A stretch of 64,000 nt of DNA, from NCBI RefSeq assembly GCF_004115085.1, contig NZ_QXJP01000005.1, forward strand, positions 124,001 through 188,000, read 5' to 3'. Origin of the DNA: Longirhabdus pacifica (GTDB lineage Bacteria; Bacillota; Bacilli; Paenibacillales; DSM-105158). Shown here piece after piece: positions 19,291-28,569 of the stretch. Position 1 is the first letter of the stretch; each line of letters starts with the position of its first letter. A program made the position numbers and the translations under genes. The notes under the pieces are model-generated. The model was given only the letters and a program-made list of their open reading frames with translations. It was not told where the DNA came from and ran no database searches.

Positions 19291-20589
19291 GTGACTCAAT
19301 TTAAATTTTATGAACAACCTACCGAAGGTGAAAAAATTACGATTCAAAATGGGAAGTTAAATGTTCCTAATCATCCTATTGTGCCATTTATTGAAGGAGA
19401 TGGAACAGGTCCTGACATATGGAAAGCTGCACAAAGCGTGCTAGATGCTGCTGTCGAGAAGGCATATAACGGAGAAAAGAAAATTGCATGGTATGAAATT
19501 TATGCTGGAGAAAAAGCATTTAATCGCTATAACGCTTGGTTGCCAGAAGATACAATTGAAGCTGTAAGAGAGTACTTGGTTGCAATTAAAGGGCCATTAA
19601 CGACACCAATTGGTGGAGGGATTCGCTCCCTTAACGTTGCTTTGCGACAAGAATTAGATTTATATAGTTGTGTGCGTCCTGTTCGTTATTTTGACGGTGT
19701 ACCATCGCCAGTTAAACATCCAGAACTTGTGGACATGGTTATTTTCCGTGAAAATACAGAGGATATTTATGCTGGTATTGAATATCAATCTGGTTCGCCA
19801 GAAGCGAAAAAGTTAATAGAGTTTTTACAAACAGAATTATCTGTACAAAACATTCGTTTCCCAGATACTTCAGGTATTGGTATTAAGCCCGTTTCTTCCG
19901 AAGGTACAGGTCGCTTAGTACGCTCTGCTATTGAGTACGCAATTAAACACAATCGTAAAAGCGTCACACTAGTACATAAAGGTAACATTATGAAATTTAC
20001 AGAAGGTGCCTTTAAAAACTGGGGTTATGAGTTAGCTGAAAGAGACTACGCTGACCAAACGTTTACATGGGGACAATATGACCGCATTAAAGAAACAGAA
20101 GGTGTGGATGCTGCAAATGCTGCGCAAGAACAAGCGATTGCAGAAGGAAAAATTATCATTAAAGATGCGATTGCTGACATCGCATTGCAACAAGTATTGA
20201 CAAGACCGAAAGATTTTGATGTTATCGCAACGTTGAATTTGAATGGAGATTACTTATCTGATGCATTAGCTGCACAAGTGGGTGGTATTGGTATCGCTCC
20301 AGGAGCGAACATCAACTACAGCACAGGTCATGCTATTTTTGAAGCAACTCATGGTACAGCACCAAAATATGCAGGATTGGACGTTGTAAACCCTGGTTCT
20401 GTTATTTTATCTGGTGTATTGATGTTAGAACATCTTGGTTGGAACGAAGCAGCAGATTTAATATATAAAGGTATGGGAACTTCCATTTCTCAAAAAAACG
20501 TAACATATGACTTTGCACGTTTAATGGAAGGTGCTAATAAAGTGAAGTGTTCAGAGTTTGGGGAACTAATTATAAAAAATATGAAGTAG
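19291..20589 (+). CDS. icd: isocitrate dehydrogenase (NADP)
   Basis: Oxidatively decarboxylates isocitrate to 2-oxoglutarate. 432 residues, the usual size of the bacterial dimeric enzyme. Recognisable stretches are the substrate loop [21 protein letters not shown], split here as [10 protein letters not shown] and [24 protein letters not shown], and the nucleotide region [17 protein letters not shown]. The GTG start follows AAGGAGGAAATAAAC. Only 13 bases separate it from mdh, so the two are co-transcribed. Confidence 0.97.
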   Translation: MTQFKFYEQPTEGEKITIQNGKLNVPNHPIVPFIEGDGTGPDIWKAAQSVLDAAVEKAYNGEKKIAWYEIYAGEKAFNRYNAWLPEDTIEAVREYLVAIKGPLTTPIGGGIRSLNVALRQELDLYSCVRPVRYFDGVPSPVKHPELVDMVIFRENTEDIYAGIEYQSGSPEAKKLIEFLQTELSVQNIRFPDTSGIGIKPVSSEGTGRLVRSAIEYAIKHNRKSVTLVHKGNIMKFTEGAFKNWGYELAERDYADQTFTWGQYDRIKETEGVDAANAAQEQAIAEGKIIIKDAIADIALQQVLTRPKDFDVIATLNLNGDYLSDALAAQVGGIGIAPGANINYSTGHAIFEATHGTAPKYAGLDVVNPGSVILSGVLMLEHLGWNEAADLIYKGMGTSISQKNVTYDFARLMEGANKVKCSEFGELIIKNMK

Positions 20590-20602
20590 GGGGAAGAAGA
20601 TC

Positions 20603-21547
20603 ATGGGGATTCAACGTAAAAAAGTAACGGTTGTTGGTGCAGGATTAACTGGTTCTACTACTGCTTTAATGTTAGCGCAAAAAGAATTAGGGGATGTTGT
20701 ACTTATTGACATTCCGCAAATGGAAAATCCGACAAAAGGGAAAGCATTAGACATGCTAGAAAGTAGCCCCGTACAAGGCTTTGACAGCAACATTATCGGT
20801 TCTGCTAATTATGAAGATGCAGCAGATTCTGATGTGGTTGTCATTACAGCAGGTATTGCTCGTAAGCCAGGCATGAGTCGTGATGATCTAGTTAATACGA
20901 ATGCTGGCATTATGAAATCCGTATGTGAAAACATTAAAGAAAAATGCCCGAATGCGTTTGTTATCATTTTAAGTAATCCAGTGGATGCGATGACATACGT
21001 TGCTTACAAAACGCTAGGTTTCCCTAAAGAGCGTGTAATTGGTCAATCTGGCGTATTAGATACAGCTAGATACTTTACCTTTATTTCTCAAGAGTTAAAT
21101 GTTTCTGTGGAAGATGTGCACGGATTTGTACTAGGTGGTCACGGTGACGATATGGTTCCACTCGTTCGTTATACTAACGTAGCTGGTATACCGGTAGATA
21201 CATTGATTGCCAAAGATAAACTAGATGCGATTGTACAACGTACACGTACTGGTGGCGGTGAAATTGTCAGCTTAATGGGTAACGCAAGTGCCTATTACGC
21301 TCCAGCAGCATCCTTAGTACAAATGACAGAAGCAATTTTAAAAGATAAAAAGAGAGTGCTTCCATCCATTGCCCTACTGGAAGGTGAGTACGGATATAAA
21401 GACTTATTTATAGGTGTTCCGACTGTCATTGGTGGTAGCGGTATTGAGAGAATTATCGAAGTAAGTTTGACAGATGATGAAAAGGCAGCTTTAGATACTT
21501 CCGCTGCATCTGTTAGCAAAGTGATTAAAGTGGTAGAAAATATTTAG
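20603..21547 (+). CDS. mdh: malate dehydrogenase
   Basis: Interconverts malate and oxaloacetate with NAD. 314 residues of the lactate-dehydrogenase-like malate dehydrogenase group: the dinucleotide fold [12 protein letters not shown], the [16 protein letters not shown] loop and the catalytic HGDDMVPL with its histidine. The arginine after the KPGM stretch and the loop MSR match malate rather than lactate specificity. Preceded by GTAGGGGGAAGAAG and directly downstream of icd. Confidence 0.97.
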   Translation: MGIQRKKVTVVGAGLTGSTTALMLAQKELGDVVLIDIPQMENPTKGKALDMLESSPVQGFDSNIIGSANYEDAADSDVVVITAGIARKPGMSRDDLVNTNAGIMKSVCENIKEKCPNAFVIILSNPVDAMTYVAYKTLGFPKERVIGQSGVLDTARYFTFISQELNVSVEDVHGFVLGGHGDDMVPLVRYTNVAGIPVDTLIAKDKLDAIVQRTRTGGGEIVSLMGNASAYYAPAASLVQMTEAILKDKKRVLPSIALLEGEYGYKDLFIGVPTVIGGSGIERIIEVSLTDDEKAALDTSAASVSKVIKVVENI

Positions 21548-21578
21548 ATATAGTAGAATCTAAATAAGAGTTTTACAA

Positions 21579-21608
21579 AAGGGAGTACTCGTAATAGGGT
21601 GCTCCCTT
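21579..21608. terminator. hairpin after mdh
   Basis: AAGGGAGTAC (21579-21588) pairs with GTGCTCCCTT (21599-21608), one G-T pair. No T-run follows on the plus strand, so termination would be inefficient; an attenuator is possible. Confidence 0.45.
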
Positions 21609-21655
21609 AACAAGCGTAAAGCATCTGAATACATGGTGTTAAGGAGGAATAAAAG

Positions 21656-22063
21656 TTGAATTCATATGAGTTAGTTAGAAATACACATATCATTGTGGGA
21701 TTAGTACTGTTGATTTATACGATTTTCCCTGTTGTTCTCGTTACGATTTCACAGCGAGGTACCCGATTTGCTTCTACGATGGTGTTAATCAATCGTATTG
21801 GACAATATTTGTTAGTAGTAGGCTTTCTTACAGGTGGATATATGGTAAGTAAGTTTGATTACACTCTGCTATGGATGATCTTGGCTATCCTGTTATTGTT
21901 AGTCATGTTTGCGATGTCTGGTATGATGACAAAGCCACTGAAAGCATTTAAAAAAGGAGAAGGGAATCCAGCATTAGCGAAAAAAGTACTTATTTTCAGT
22001 GTTGTGAATGCCCTGACTGTCATTGCCATTGTTGTCATTATGTATCACCCAGAATGGTTGTAA
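21656..22063 (+). CDS. small four-segment membrane protein, unknown function
   Basis: A 135-residue protein with four clear hydrophobic segments (about residues 9-30, 41-61, 70-90 and 110-130) and short basic loops. I do not recognise the family with confidence. The TTG start at 21656 follows an excellent ribosome binding site, AAGGAGGAATAAAAG. It lies between mdh and the fumarase gene, all on the same strand, which hints at a link to respiration or TCA metabolism, but this is only context. Confidence 0.7.
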   Translation: MNSYELVRNTHIIVGLVLLIYTIFPVVLVTISQRGTRFASTMVLINRIGQYLLVVGFLTGGYMVSKFDYTLLWMILAILLLLVMFAMSGMMTKPLKAFKKGEGNPALAKKVLIFSVVNALTVIAIVVIMYHPEWL

Positions 22064-22065
22064 TA

Positions 22066-22107
22066 AGAGGTGTAAACTTGTAGCTTATTATTTCTTCATC
22101 TTATATA
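22066..22107. repeat. fragment of the dispersed repeat (right half)
   Basis: GAGGTGTAAACTTGT followed by ATTTCTTCATCTTAT (22090-22104) and ATA match the right half of the element at 54157-54283. It begins two bases after the stop codon of the preceding gene. Confidence 0.6.
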
Positions 22108-22158
22108 GATAAACGATAAAACCTTTGATAGCGTGGTTTGTACTGAGGGGGATTGATT

Positions 22159-23679
22159 ATGAAGCAATTTTTTCAAAGTGCATATGATCTGATAGTGGAA
22201 ACATCAACAGTGCTTCCAGCAGATGTAAGACAAGCAATACAAACTGGACAAGAGAATGAAAACAAAGGTACGCGTGCCACACTAGCCATGTCGAGGATAG
22301 CGGAAAATATTACGATGGCGGAAAGTAACGTGTCTCCAATATGTCAAGATACAGGCATGCCCACGTTTATCATTCATACGCCTGTTGGCGCAAATCAGTT
22401 GGAAATGAAAAAGCAAATACAACATGCGATTGTACAAGCAACAAAAGATGGGAAGCTACGCCCCAATTCTGTTGATTCGATTACAGGTGAAAATTCTGGA
22501 GATAATTTAGGATTAGGAACACCTGTGATTCATTTCGAACAATGGGATCAAGATCAGATAGAAATGAAGCTTATTTTAAAAGGTGGCGGCTGTGAGAATA
22601 AAAATATTCAATACAGTTTGCCAGCGGAATTAGAAGGTTTAGGTAAAGCAGGTCGTGATTTAGATGGGATTAGAAAATGTATTCTGCACGCAGTGTACCA
22701 AGCGCAAGGACAAGGCTGCGGTGCTGGTTTTATCGGTGTCGGCATTGGTGGAGACAGAACTACAGGCTATGATTTGGCAAAGCAACAGTTATTCCGTAAA
22801 GTAGAGGATACCAATCCACATTCTGAATTACGTCAATTAGAAGACTATATCATGGAAAAAGCCAACCAGCTCGGTATTGGCACGATGGGCTTTGGTGGTG
22901 AAGTCACTTTATTAGGATGTAAAATCGGGAGTATGCATCGATTGCCAGCAAGTTTTTTCGTTTCTGTAGCCTATAATTGTTGGGCATTTCGTAGACAAGG
23001 TGTATGGATTAATCCAGACAACGGAGCCATTACGAAATGGTTGTATGAAAAAGGTGATACGGTTCAGATGAAAGAAGAACCAGTAGAAGGGAAAGAAGAA
23101 CAAAAAGAAGTCGTCCTTCACACACCGATTACGGAAGAGCAAGTAAGACAATTAAAAGTAGGCGACGTTGTCATTATTAACGGCCCAATGTATACAGGCA
23201 GAGACGCTATTCATAAACACTTAGTAGACCATGATGCACCAGTAGATTTAAACGGTGCTGCACTGTATCACTGCGGTCCGGTGATGCTCAAAGATGGTGA
23301 GGAGTGGGAAGTAAAAGCAGCAGGTCCAACGACGAGTATTCGTGAAGAACCTTATCAAGGTGACATTATGAAGAAGTTCGGTATTCGCGCTGTAATAGGT
23401 AAAGGTGGAATGGGTAGCAAAACGCTGCAAGCATTACAAGAACACGGCGGTGTGTATCTGAACGCGATTGGTGGAGCAGCCCAGTATTATGCTAAGTCCA
23501 TCAAGAAAGTAACAGGTGTTGATTTTATGGAATTTGGTATTCCAGAGGCGATGTGGCATTTTGAAGTGGAACAGTTCGCTGCGATCGTAACGATGGATGC
23601 ACATGGAAATAGTTTACATGCGGATGTAGATCAAAGTTCGTTAGAGAAACTATCTGCTTTTAAAGATAAAGTTTTTTAA
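22159..23679 (+). CDS. fumA: fumarate hydratase, class I (iron-sulfur)
   Basis: Hydrates fumarate to malate using an oxygen-sensitive [4Fe-4S] cluster. The 506-residue single chain contains the alpha part (CQDTGMP, GENSGDNLG, GVGIGGDRTTGYDLAKQQL) and the beta part (INGPMYTGRDAIHKHL, CGPVM, GKGGMGSKT). Candidate cluster cysteines are in CQDTG, GQGCGAG and LLGCKIG. The start is the ATG at 22159, seven bases after GAGGGGG; the TTG at 22153 overlaps that site. Its product feeds malate to the mdh enzyme encoded just upstream. It ends before a hairpin that is split by a repeat. Confidence 0.94.
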   Translation: MKQFFQSAYDLIVETSTVLPADVRQAIQTGQENENKGTRATLAMSRIAENITMAESNVSPICQDTGMPTFIIHTPVGANQLEMKKQIQHAIVQATKDGKLRPNSVDSITGENSGDNLGLGTPVIHFEQWDQDQIEMKLILKGGGCENKNIQYSLPAELEGLGKAGRDLDGIRKCILHAVYQAQGQGCGAGFIGVGIGGDRTTGYDLAKQQLFRKVEDTNPHSELRQLEDYIMEKANQLGIGTMGFGGEVTLLGCKIGSMHRLPASFFVSVAYNCWAFRRQGVWINPDNGAITKWLYEKGDTVQMKEEPVEGKEEQKEVVLHTPITEEQVRQLKVGDVVIINGPMYTGRDAIHKHLVDHDAPVDLNGAALYHCGPVMLKDGEEWEVKAAGPTTSIREEPYQGDIMKKFGIRAVIGKGGMGSKTLQALQEHGGVYLNAIGGAAQYYAKSIKKVTGVDFMEFGIPEAMWHFEVEQFAAIVTMDAHGNSLHADVDQSSLEKLSAFKDKVF

Positions 23680-23709
23680 TGTAATCATAATAACTGCAAT
23701 CATCATACA

Positions 23710-23925
23710 AAAAAGAGCTGTGCTAGTCCTTACTGCATCCTAAAAGCTAGAGTATGAATCTAGCATTTTCGGTCAACTGTATAAGATGAAGAAATAATGA
23801 AATACAACCTTTACGCCTCAGTAGTTAGGCGTAAAGGTTGTGATATAGAGATTTCTCCGTCTTATGTATAGCGGTAATAAGTTGGTTGAACTTGTTTCTC
23901 CAACTTATCTAGCATAGCTCTTTTT
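23710..23925. terminator. bidirectional terminator split by a repeat insertion
   Basis: AAAAAGAGCTGTGCTAG (23710-23726) and CTAGCATAGCTCTTTTT (23909-23925) are inverted repeats with one mismatch, placed between convergent genes, with A/T runs on both outer sides. They are 182 bases apart, and the space between holds a full copy of the dispersed repeat ending exactly at the second arm. Confidence 0.75.
23781..23908. repeat. full copy of the dispersed hairpin repeat (plus orientation)
   Basis: Outer ends ATAAGATGAAGAAAT (23781-23795) and ATTTCTCCGTCTTAT (23851-23865, two mismatches when paired) enclose inner arms ACAACCTTTACGCCT (23804-23818) and AGGCGTAAAGGTTGT (23827-23841), a perfect 15-bp stem with an 8-base loop. 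A tail GTATAGCGGTA and a second hairpin ATAAGTTGG / CCAACTTAT (23877-23908) follow. Similar in size and build to miniature inverted-repeat elements; it has no coding capacity. Confidence 0.85.
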
Positions 23926-23932
23926 ATACATT

Positions 23933-24547
23933 TTATAAAATAAACTCTCTCATTATCTTGGGTAAATAGGGAATAACAATATTAAACCAAAAATCATATA
24001 AATAAGATCCAAACCATGGAATAGGTTGTAGTATATGTACGAGATAGTGGAATGCAACAAAATAAAAAATTCCAGAAAAAATAACATAGATGAAATCCTG
24101 TGCAAAAGATTTATCACTTTTAATAGCAAACATAGAAGGTAATAACTTCATACGGAATTTGAACGGATATAGAAGTAAAATACCGTCAGAATTAAACATA
24201 TCCAATAATAGATGAGAAGCAAATGCGATCATAAAACTATAAAGGACTACATCCGATACAGGTATAATTTTAGTGAAAAATAAGTAAAGCAAAATAAGAG
24301 CAAGTAAGGAATGTGTAAATCCTCTATGTTTAATAAAAGATAACTTCCCCAAAATTTTTGCTACCATTCGAAATGGTTGATGACGAGCTAAAAATGAATC
24401 GTCATCATCTAAATCCGGTGCCATAGACAAATAATAGCCCCCCATAATGGCAATGACCGTTTCATTAGACATAACGGGTTGGTCAAAGTGAAGAAGAGTT
24501 CCCTGAACTGCGACCAAGCCTACGATGTGATGAACCTTATGATTCAT
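23933..24547 (-). CDS. membrane metal-dependent hydrolase, DUF457/YdjM-like
   Basis: A 204-residue membrane protein with the family motifs NHKVHH at the N terminus, APDLDDDDS and KHRGFTHS, the last two with the histidines and aspartates thought to bind metal, and four to five hydrophobic segments. E. coli YdjM, the best-known member, is LexA controlled; the activity of the family has not been established. The ATG at 24547 is preferred to the GTG at 24559 because AAGGAG touches the latter directly. Convergent with the fumarase gene. Confidence 0.8.
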   Translation of the reverse strand: MNHKVHHIVGLVAVQGTLLHFDQPVMSNETVIAIMGGYYLSMAPDLDDDDSFLARHQPFRMVAKILGKLSFIKHRGFTHSLLALILLYLFFTKIIPVSDVVLYSFMIAFASHLLLDMFNSDGILLLYPFKFRMKLLPSMFAIKSDKSFAQDFIYVIFSGIFYFVAFHYLVHILQPIPWFGSYLYDFWFNIVIPYLPKIMREFIL

Positions 24548-24689
24548 ATCTTCTTTCACTCCTTCACTATTATTATAGCACGTACGTTTGGTATCGTCAT
24601 TTTTTACATTGCGTTAACAGATGAATAGCCAACTTATGATACGATAATAGAACATAGCAGTGTATAAACATAAAGAATGGAGTTGCAAA

Positions 24690-26507
24690 ATGAATCGTTT
24701 CCGAGTAAAACTTACGTTAATATTTGTATTGTTAATAGGTGCATCGGTACTTGTTGCGGGAGTTTTTACAGCAGGACAACTAAAACAATCTTACTTAGAT
24801 TCCTTAAAAGAAAATATGGAACGTGGTATTCGTATTATTATGTCATCGATAGAATGGGAAGATGAAATAACGAAGGCAAACGAATCCAATATAGCATATT
24901 TTGAAGCACAAGCGGCTGAAATGAAACAGTACCTCGATCACCGTATTACATTTATTGCACTAGATGGAACCGTACTTGGTGATTCGGATGATGTTGCGGA
25001 GAATATGAATAATCATCTGGATAGAGAAGAGATTGAGGAAGCAAAGACAACACTTCAAGCTGCTTTTTCTACTCGTTACAGTACTACATTGGAGCAAAAT
25101 ATGTTGTATGCAGCCGTTCCTGTGATAATAGAAGGGGAGCTGTTAGGTTTTGTTCGTTCTGCTGTTAGTTTAAATGCGGTAGACTTTCAAATTCAGACGA
25201 TGTGGGAATACCTTATTGTTGGGCTACTGATTTTGTTCATCATTGCTGGTGTTGTAAGTTATCGTATTGCACAGAAACTGACAAAACCGCTGGAGAAAAT
25301 TATGGGTGTTGCTGCGCAAATTAGTGATATGAACTACACCGAAAGAGTGCCCATTTACTCTAGAGATGAAATTGGAAAATTAGGAAATGCTATCAATACG
25401 ATGGCTTCTAGTTTACAACAACAAATGAAAAAGATAAAAGAAAATGAAACAAGGTTAACGAGTGTATTGGAAAATATGGTGAGTGGAGTCGTGATGATTG
25501 ACCATCATGGAAAAGTGGCGCTCATCAATCGTGCTGCTGAAGAAATTATTGGCTACGAGGCAGACAATGTGTTAGGCAAACCGGTGGAACAAGCAAACCA
25601 ACCTATCGAATTACAAGAGATGATTGAGAAATGCATGTTCACCAAGGAATCCATCCGAAGTGAAATTGTCATATATTATCCTTCTGAGCGCGTATTGGAA
25701 GTGAGTCTTGCTCCATTGGAGAAAGATAGTAAGAGAACGGGTATTGTTATCGTGCTGCATGACATTTCCGAAATAAGACGACTGGAAAACATGCGGAGTG
25801 AGTTTGTTGCCAACGTCTCTCACGAATTAAAAACACCTATTACTGCCGTAAAAGGATTTGCAGAAACGTTAATGGCTGGAGCAGCGGAAAATAAAGAAAC
25901 GCTAGATTCTTTCTTGAAAATCATTTATGATGAAAGTGCAAGATTAGATCGGTTAATTGCAGATATTTTACAGTTATCTAAAGTGGAATCGAAACGGGTT
26001 GTATTACAATTTTCACCTATCCATATGACGACGTTCATGGAAAAAATGTTTAATATGATGCAATCACAGGCCGAAGAAGAAAAAATAAGCTTAACGATGA
26101 ATGTAGATGAAGAAATCTATGTCGAAGCGGATGAAGATCGACTACAACAAATTGTGCTGAATGTTTTATCCAATGCGATTAACTATACGTTGGAAGAAGG
26201 TTCTGTTCATGTTAGTGTGACATTCATTCAAAAGAACACAAAAAGTGAAGAAGATGCTATTGAAATAAAAATACAGGATACCGGAATTGGTATTCCGAAA
26301 AAAGATCTGCCGAGAATTTTTGAACGATTTTATCGAGTGGACAAGGCTAGATCAAGGAGTTCCGGTGGAACAGGTCTCGGGTTATCTATTGTTAAGCATT
26401 TAATAGAATTACACCACGGTACTATCTCCGTAGAAAGTAAGGTAGGGATTGGTTCTACTTTTATCATTGAATTACCAGTGTTGCAAGAAGGGTTAACATT
26501 GGATTAA
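24690..26507 (+). CDS. phoR: phosphate-starvation sensor histidine kinase PhoR
   Basis: A 605-residue sensor kinase. Two membrane segments (about residues 7-30 and 173-195) flank an extracellular domain; then HAMP (about 197-250), PAS (about 255-360), the phosphoacceptor region VSHELKTPITAVKG and an ATP-binding domain with NAINYTLE, DTGIGIP and GGTGLGLSIVKH. Position downstream of mdh and the domain order identify it as PhoR, which phosphorylates PhoP when phosphate is scarce. The start at 24690 follows TGGAGTTGCAAA. Unusually it comes before phoP; in B. subtilis the order is phoP-phoR. Confidence 0.9.
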   Translation: MNRFRVKLTLIFVLLIGASVLVAGVFTAGQLKQSYLDSLKENMERGIRIIMSSIEWEDEITKANESNIAYFEAQAAEMKQYLDHRITFIALDGTVLGDSDDVAENMNNHLDREEIEEAKTTLQAAFSTRYSTTLEQNMLYAAVPVIIEGELLGFVRSAVSLNAVDFQIQTMWEYLIVGLLILFIIAGVVSYRIAQKLTKPLEKIMGVAAQISDMNYTERVPIYSRDEIGKLGNAINTMASSLQQQMKKIKENETRLTSVLENMVSGVVMIDHHGKVALINRAAEEIIGYEADNVLGKPVEQANQPIELQEMIEKCMFTKESIRSEIVIYYPSERVLEVSLAPLEKDSKRTGIVIVLHDISEIRRLENMRSEFVANVSHELKTPITAVKGFAETLMAGAAENKETLDSFLKIIYDESARLDRLIADILQLSKVESKRVVLQFSPIHMTTFMEKMFNMMQSQAEEEKISLTMNVDEEIYVEADEDRLQQIVLNVLSNAINYTLEEGSVHVSVTFIQKNTKSEEDAIEIKIQDTGIGIPKKDLPRIFERFYRVDKARSRSSGGTGLGLSIVKHLIELHHGTISVESKVGIGSTFIIELPVLQEGLTLD

Positions 26508-26603
26508 TATAGTATAGAGATTGTTTTTACAAATAATGTGGATGAAACTAACGGAATAAGATTGTCGAAATTTGTGTGACTTTGCATAATGGGAGGGGGT
26601 ATG

Positions 26604-27320
26604 ATGGTGCCCAAAATTCTTGTAATAGAAGATGAACCAACACTTTCTAGGCTGCTTCAATACAACTTAGAGCAAGAGGGATTTGATACGCTGCTCGTGG
26701 ACGATGGGGCAGTGGGTTTAGAAACAGCGGCAAAAGGTAGCTTTGATCTCATCATACTGGATATTATGTTGCCCAATCTAAACGGTCTGGAAATATTAGG
26801 AAAGCTCAGACAAAAAGGAAACAAAACACCTGTCATTATGTTAACGGCTCGGAATACAGAAGAAGAAGTGGTACAAGGCTTACACCATGGAGCAGATGAT
26901 TATATAACAAAACCGTTTGGTGTGGCAGAATTACTTGCACGGGTAAGTGCTGTTCTTCGAAGAACAAAATCGGATCTTATAGAAGATCATCAGCATGCTG
27001 ATCATAAAGTGATAGAAATAGGCGAATTGAAAATATTTCCAGAAAAGTATGAAGTACTGTTAAATAACGAACAAATTAGTTTGCGACCCAAAGAGTTTGA
27101 AGTGCTACTGTACTTAGTACAACGACAAGGTGTCGTTATTACAAGAGATGATTTGATGAACGTCGTATGGGGATTTGATTACATTGGTGGTCAACGTACG
27201 GTAGACGTTCATGTTAGCTCACTGAGAAAGAAATTAGAAATGAACCAAGAAACGGTACAAATCGATTCCATCCGTGGAGTAGGGTATAAATTAGTAGTAA
27301 AAGACATGTCATTAAAATAA
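26604..27320 (+). CDS. phoP: response regulator PhoP
   Basis: A 238-residue OmpR-type regulator: receiver domain with acidic pocket EDE, phosphoacceptor aspartate in LIILDIMLPN and the lysine in TKPFG; then a winged-helix DNA-binding domain (about residues 135-235) with LRPKEFEVLLYL and RTVDVHVSSLRKKL. Phosphorylated PhoP binds direct TT(A/T/C)ACA repeats such as those found upstream of pstS in this window. The start is chosen at ATG 26604, five bases after GGAGGGGG; earlier in-frame ATGs overlap that site. It is 96 bases from phoR. Confidence 0.92.
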   Translation: MVPKILVIEDEPTLSRLLQYNLEQEGFDTLLVDDGAVGLETAAKGSFDLIILDIMLPNLNGLEILGKLRQKGNKTPVIMLTARNTEEEVVQGLHHGADDYITKPFGVAELLARVSAVLRRTKSDLIEDHQHADHKVIEIGELKIFPEKYEVLLNNEQISLRPKEFEVLLYLVQRQGVVITRDDLMNVVWGFDYIGGQRTVDVHVSSLRKKLEMNQETVQIDSIRGVGYKLVVKDMSLK

Positions 27321-27345
27321 TAAAATGATTTTAAAAGTATAAAAG

Positions 27346-27386
27346 AAGCGGACAGCTACTCCATAAGAGTAGCTGTCCGCTTTTGT
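27346..27386. terminator. bidirectional terminator between phoP and the cyd operon
   Basis: AAGCGGACAGCTACTC (27346-27361) pairs perfectly with GAGTAGCTGTCCGCTT (27367-27382) around a 5-base loop, with A-rich sequence before and T-rich after, serving both convergent units. Confidence 0.9.
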
Positions 27387-27424
27387 AATGGTATTCAACT
27401 TTGATATTTATTTAGGTTGAACAT

Positions 27425-27532
27425 CTACTTATCTTTGACATCAAAAATTCCTTTTGCTCCTAGCCAAAATAATAGTGTGAGTGCGCCTGCAACCATTAAA
27501 AGAGGAGCTACAAATATCATAAAACTATTCAT
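27425..27532 (-). CDS. cydS: cytochrome bd oxidase small subunit CydS
   Basis: A 35-residue single-pass membrane peptide (MNSFMIFVAPLLMV...). It starts six bases after the cydB stop codon with the ribosome binding site AAGGAGTG. Size, N-terminal MNSF, one hydrophobic helix and the place directly after cydB match CydS, the third subunit seen in the Geobacillus bd oxidase structure, where it stabilises haem in CydA. Too short for routine gene calling. Confidence 0.8.
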   Translation of the reverse strand: MNSFMIFVAPLLMVAGALTLLFWLGAKGIFDVKDK

Positions 27533-27538
27533 TGTCAA

Positions 27539-28555
27539 TCACTCCTTTTTTCCTTTTACGTATTCCGTATCAAATAAAAATAATCTTACTAATAAATAAA
27601 GTGATGGGATTAAAATAAACAAACCAAGGATAAAGACAATAATAAGTGTAATGGCCATCGTATCATTAGTAAAGTGATCATAAATCGTTAAATAAGGATA
27701 CAATAAATAAGGAAGATGGGATGCACCATAACCGAAAAAGGCAAATGCAAACTGCAACATGACAAATATAAATGCTAGCCCACCTCTTTGCTTCGTCCAT
27801 GTAAAATAAACAGCAATAATAAAGCATAAGAAAGAAAGAACAAACACCCAAGATATATCTACCATATTTTCAAAGTGTTCAGGGTTATGCTGATTGATAG
27901 CGAAAAATACAAATAAACTTGCAATGATGGTCGGTAAACTCCACCCTAAAGCATACCTACGAACGATCATATATGCTGGATTATCATTCGCCTTCTGTGC
28001 GTAAAACGTTAAAAACATCGCTGAAATGTAAAGCACACTAACGATTGCAAGTAATACGACAGACCAAGAATAAGGACTAGTAAACAGTTCTTTATATAAA
28101 AATTGTATTTGTCCATCATTCTCCACAATAAATCCACCTTCAGAAATCGTTAAAACAGTGGAGAGGGAAGCGGGAATTAATAATCCCGTTGCCCCGTATA
28201 GAAACAAATAAAATTTATTGTTTTTCGATCCGTACGTGCTGAATGCATAGTATGAACCACGTATTGCTAATAAAATGAGGGCAATACTTCCTGGAACGAG
28301 CAATCCTGTTCCGTAGTAATACGCCGTATCTGGAAAAAAACCAATTATACCAACAAAGAAAAAAACAAAAAATACATTTGTAACTTCCCAAACGGGCGAT
28401 AAATAACGTTCGATCAAGGGATGTATTTGATGCTTTTCCCCTTTTAATTCACTATAAAAACTAAAGAATCCAGCACCGAAGTCGATGGAAGCAACAATCA
28501 TATAACCATATAGGAAAATCCAAAGTACGGTTATACCTATAATTTCATAACTCAT
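27539..28555 (-). CDS. cydB: cytochrome bd ubiquinol/menaquinol oxidase subunit II
   Basis: A 338-residue membrane protein with about eight or nine hydrophobic segments, beginning with ITVLWIFLYGYMI and the conserved DFGAGF near residue 27, as in CydB. Subunit II supports the haem-bearing CydA in the oxygen reductase that oxidises quinol without pumping protons, favoured at low oxygen. It is 14 bases from cydA and six from cydS, so the three form one operon. Confidence 0.93.
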   Translation of the reverse strand: MSYEIIGITVLWIFLYGYMIVASIDFGAGFFSFYSELKGEKHQIHPLIERYLSPVWEVTNVFFVFFFVGIIGFFPDTAYYYGTGLLVPGSIALILLAIRGSYYAFSTYGSKNNKFYLFLYGATGLLIPASLSTVLTISEGGFIVENDGQIQFLYKELFTSPYSWSVVLLAIVSVLYISAMFLTFYAQKANDNPAYMIVRRYALGWSLPTIIASLFVFFAINQHNPEHFENMVDISWVFVLSFLCFIIAVYFTWTKQRGGLAFIFVMLQFAFAFFGYGASHLPYLLYPYLTIYDHFTNDTMAITLIIVFILGLFILIPSLYLLVRLFLFDTEYVKGKKE

Positions 28556-28569
28556 CTTCTAGCTCTCCC

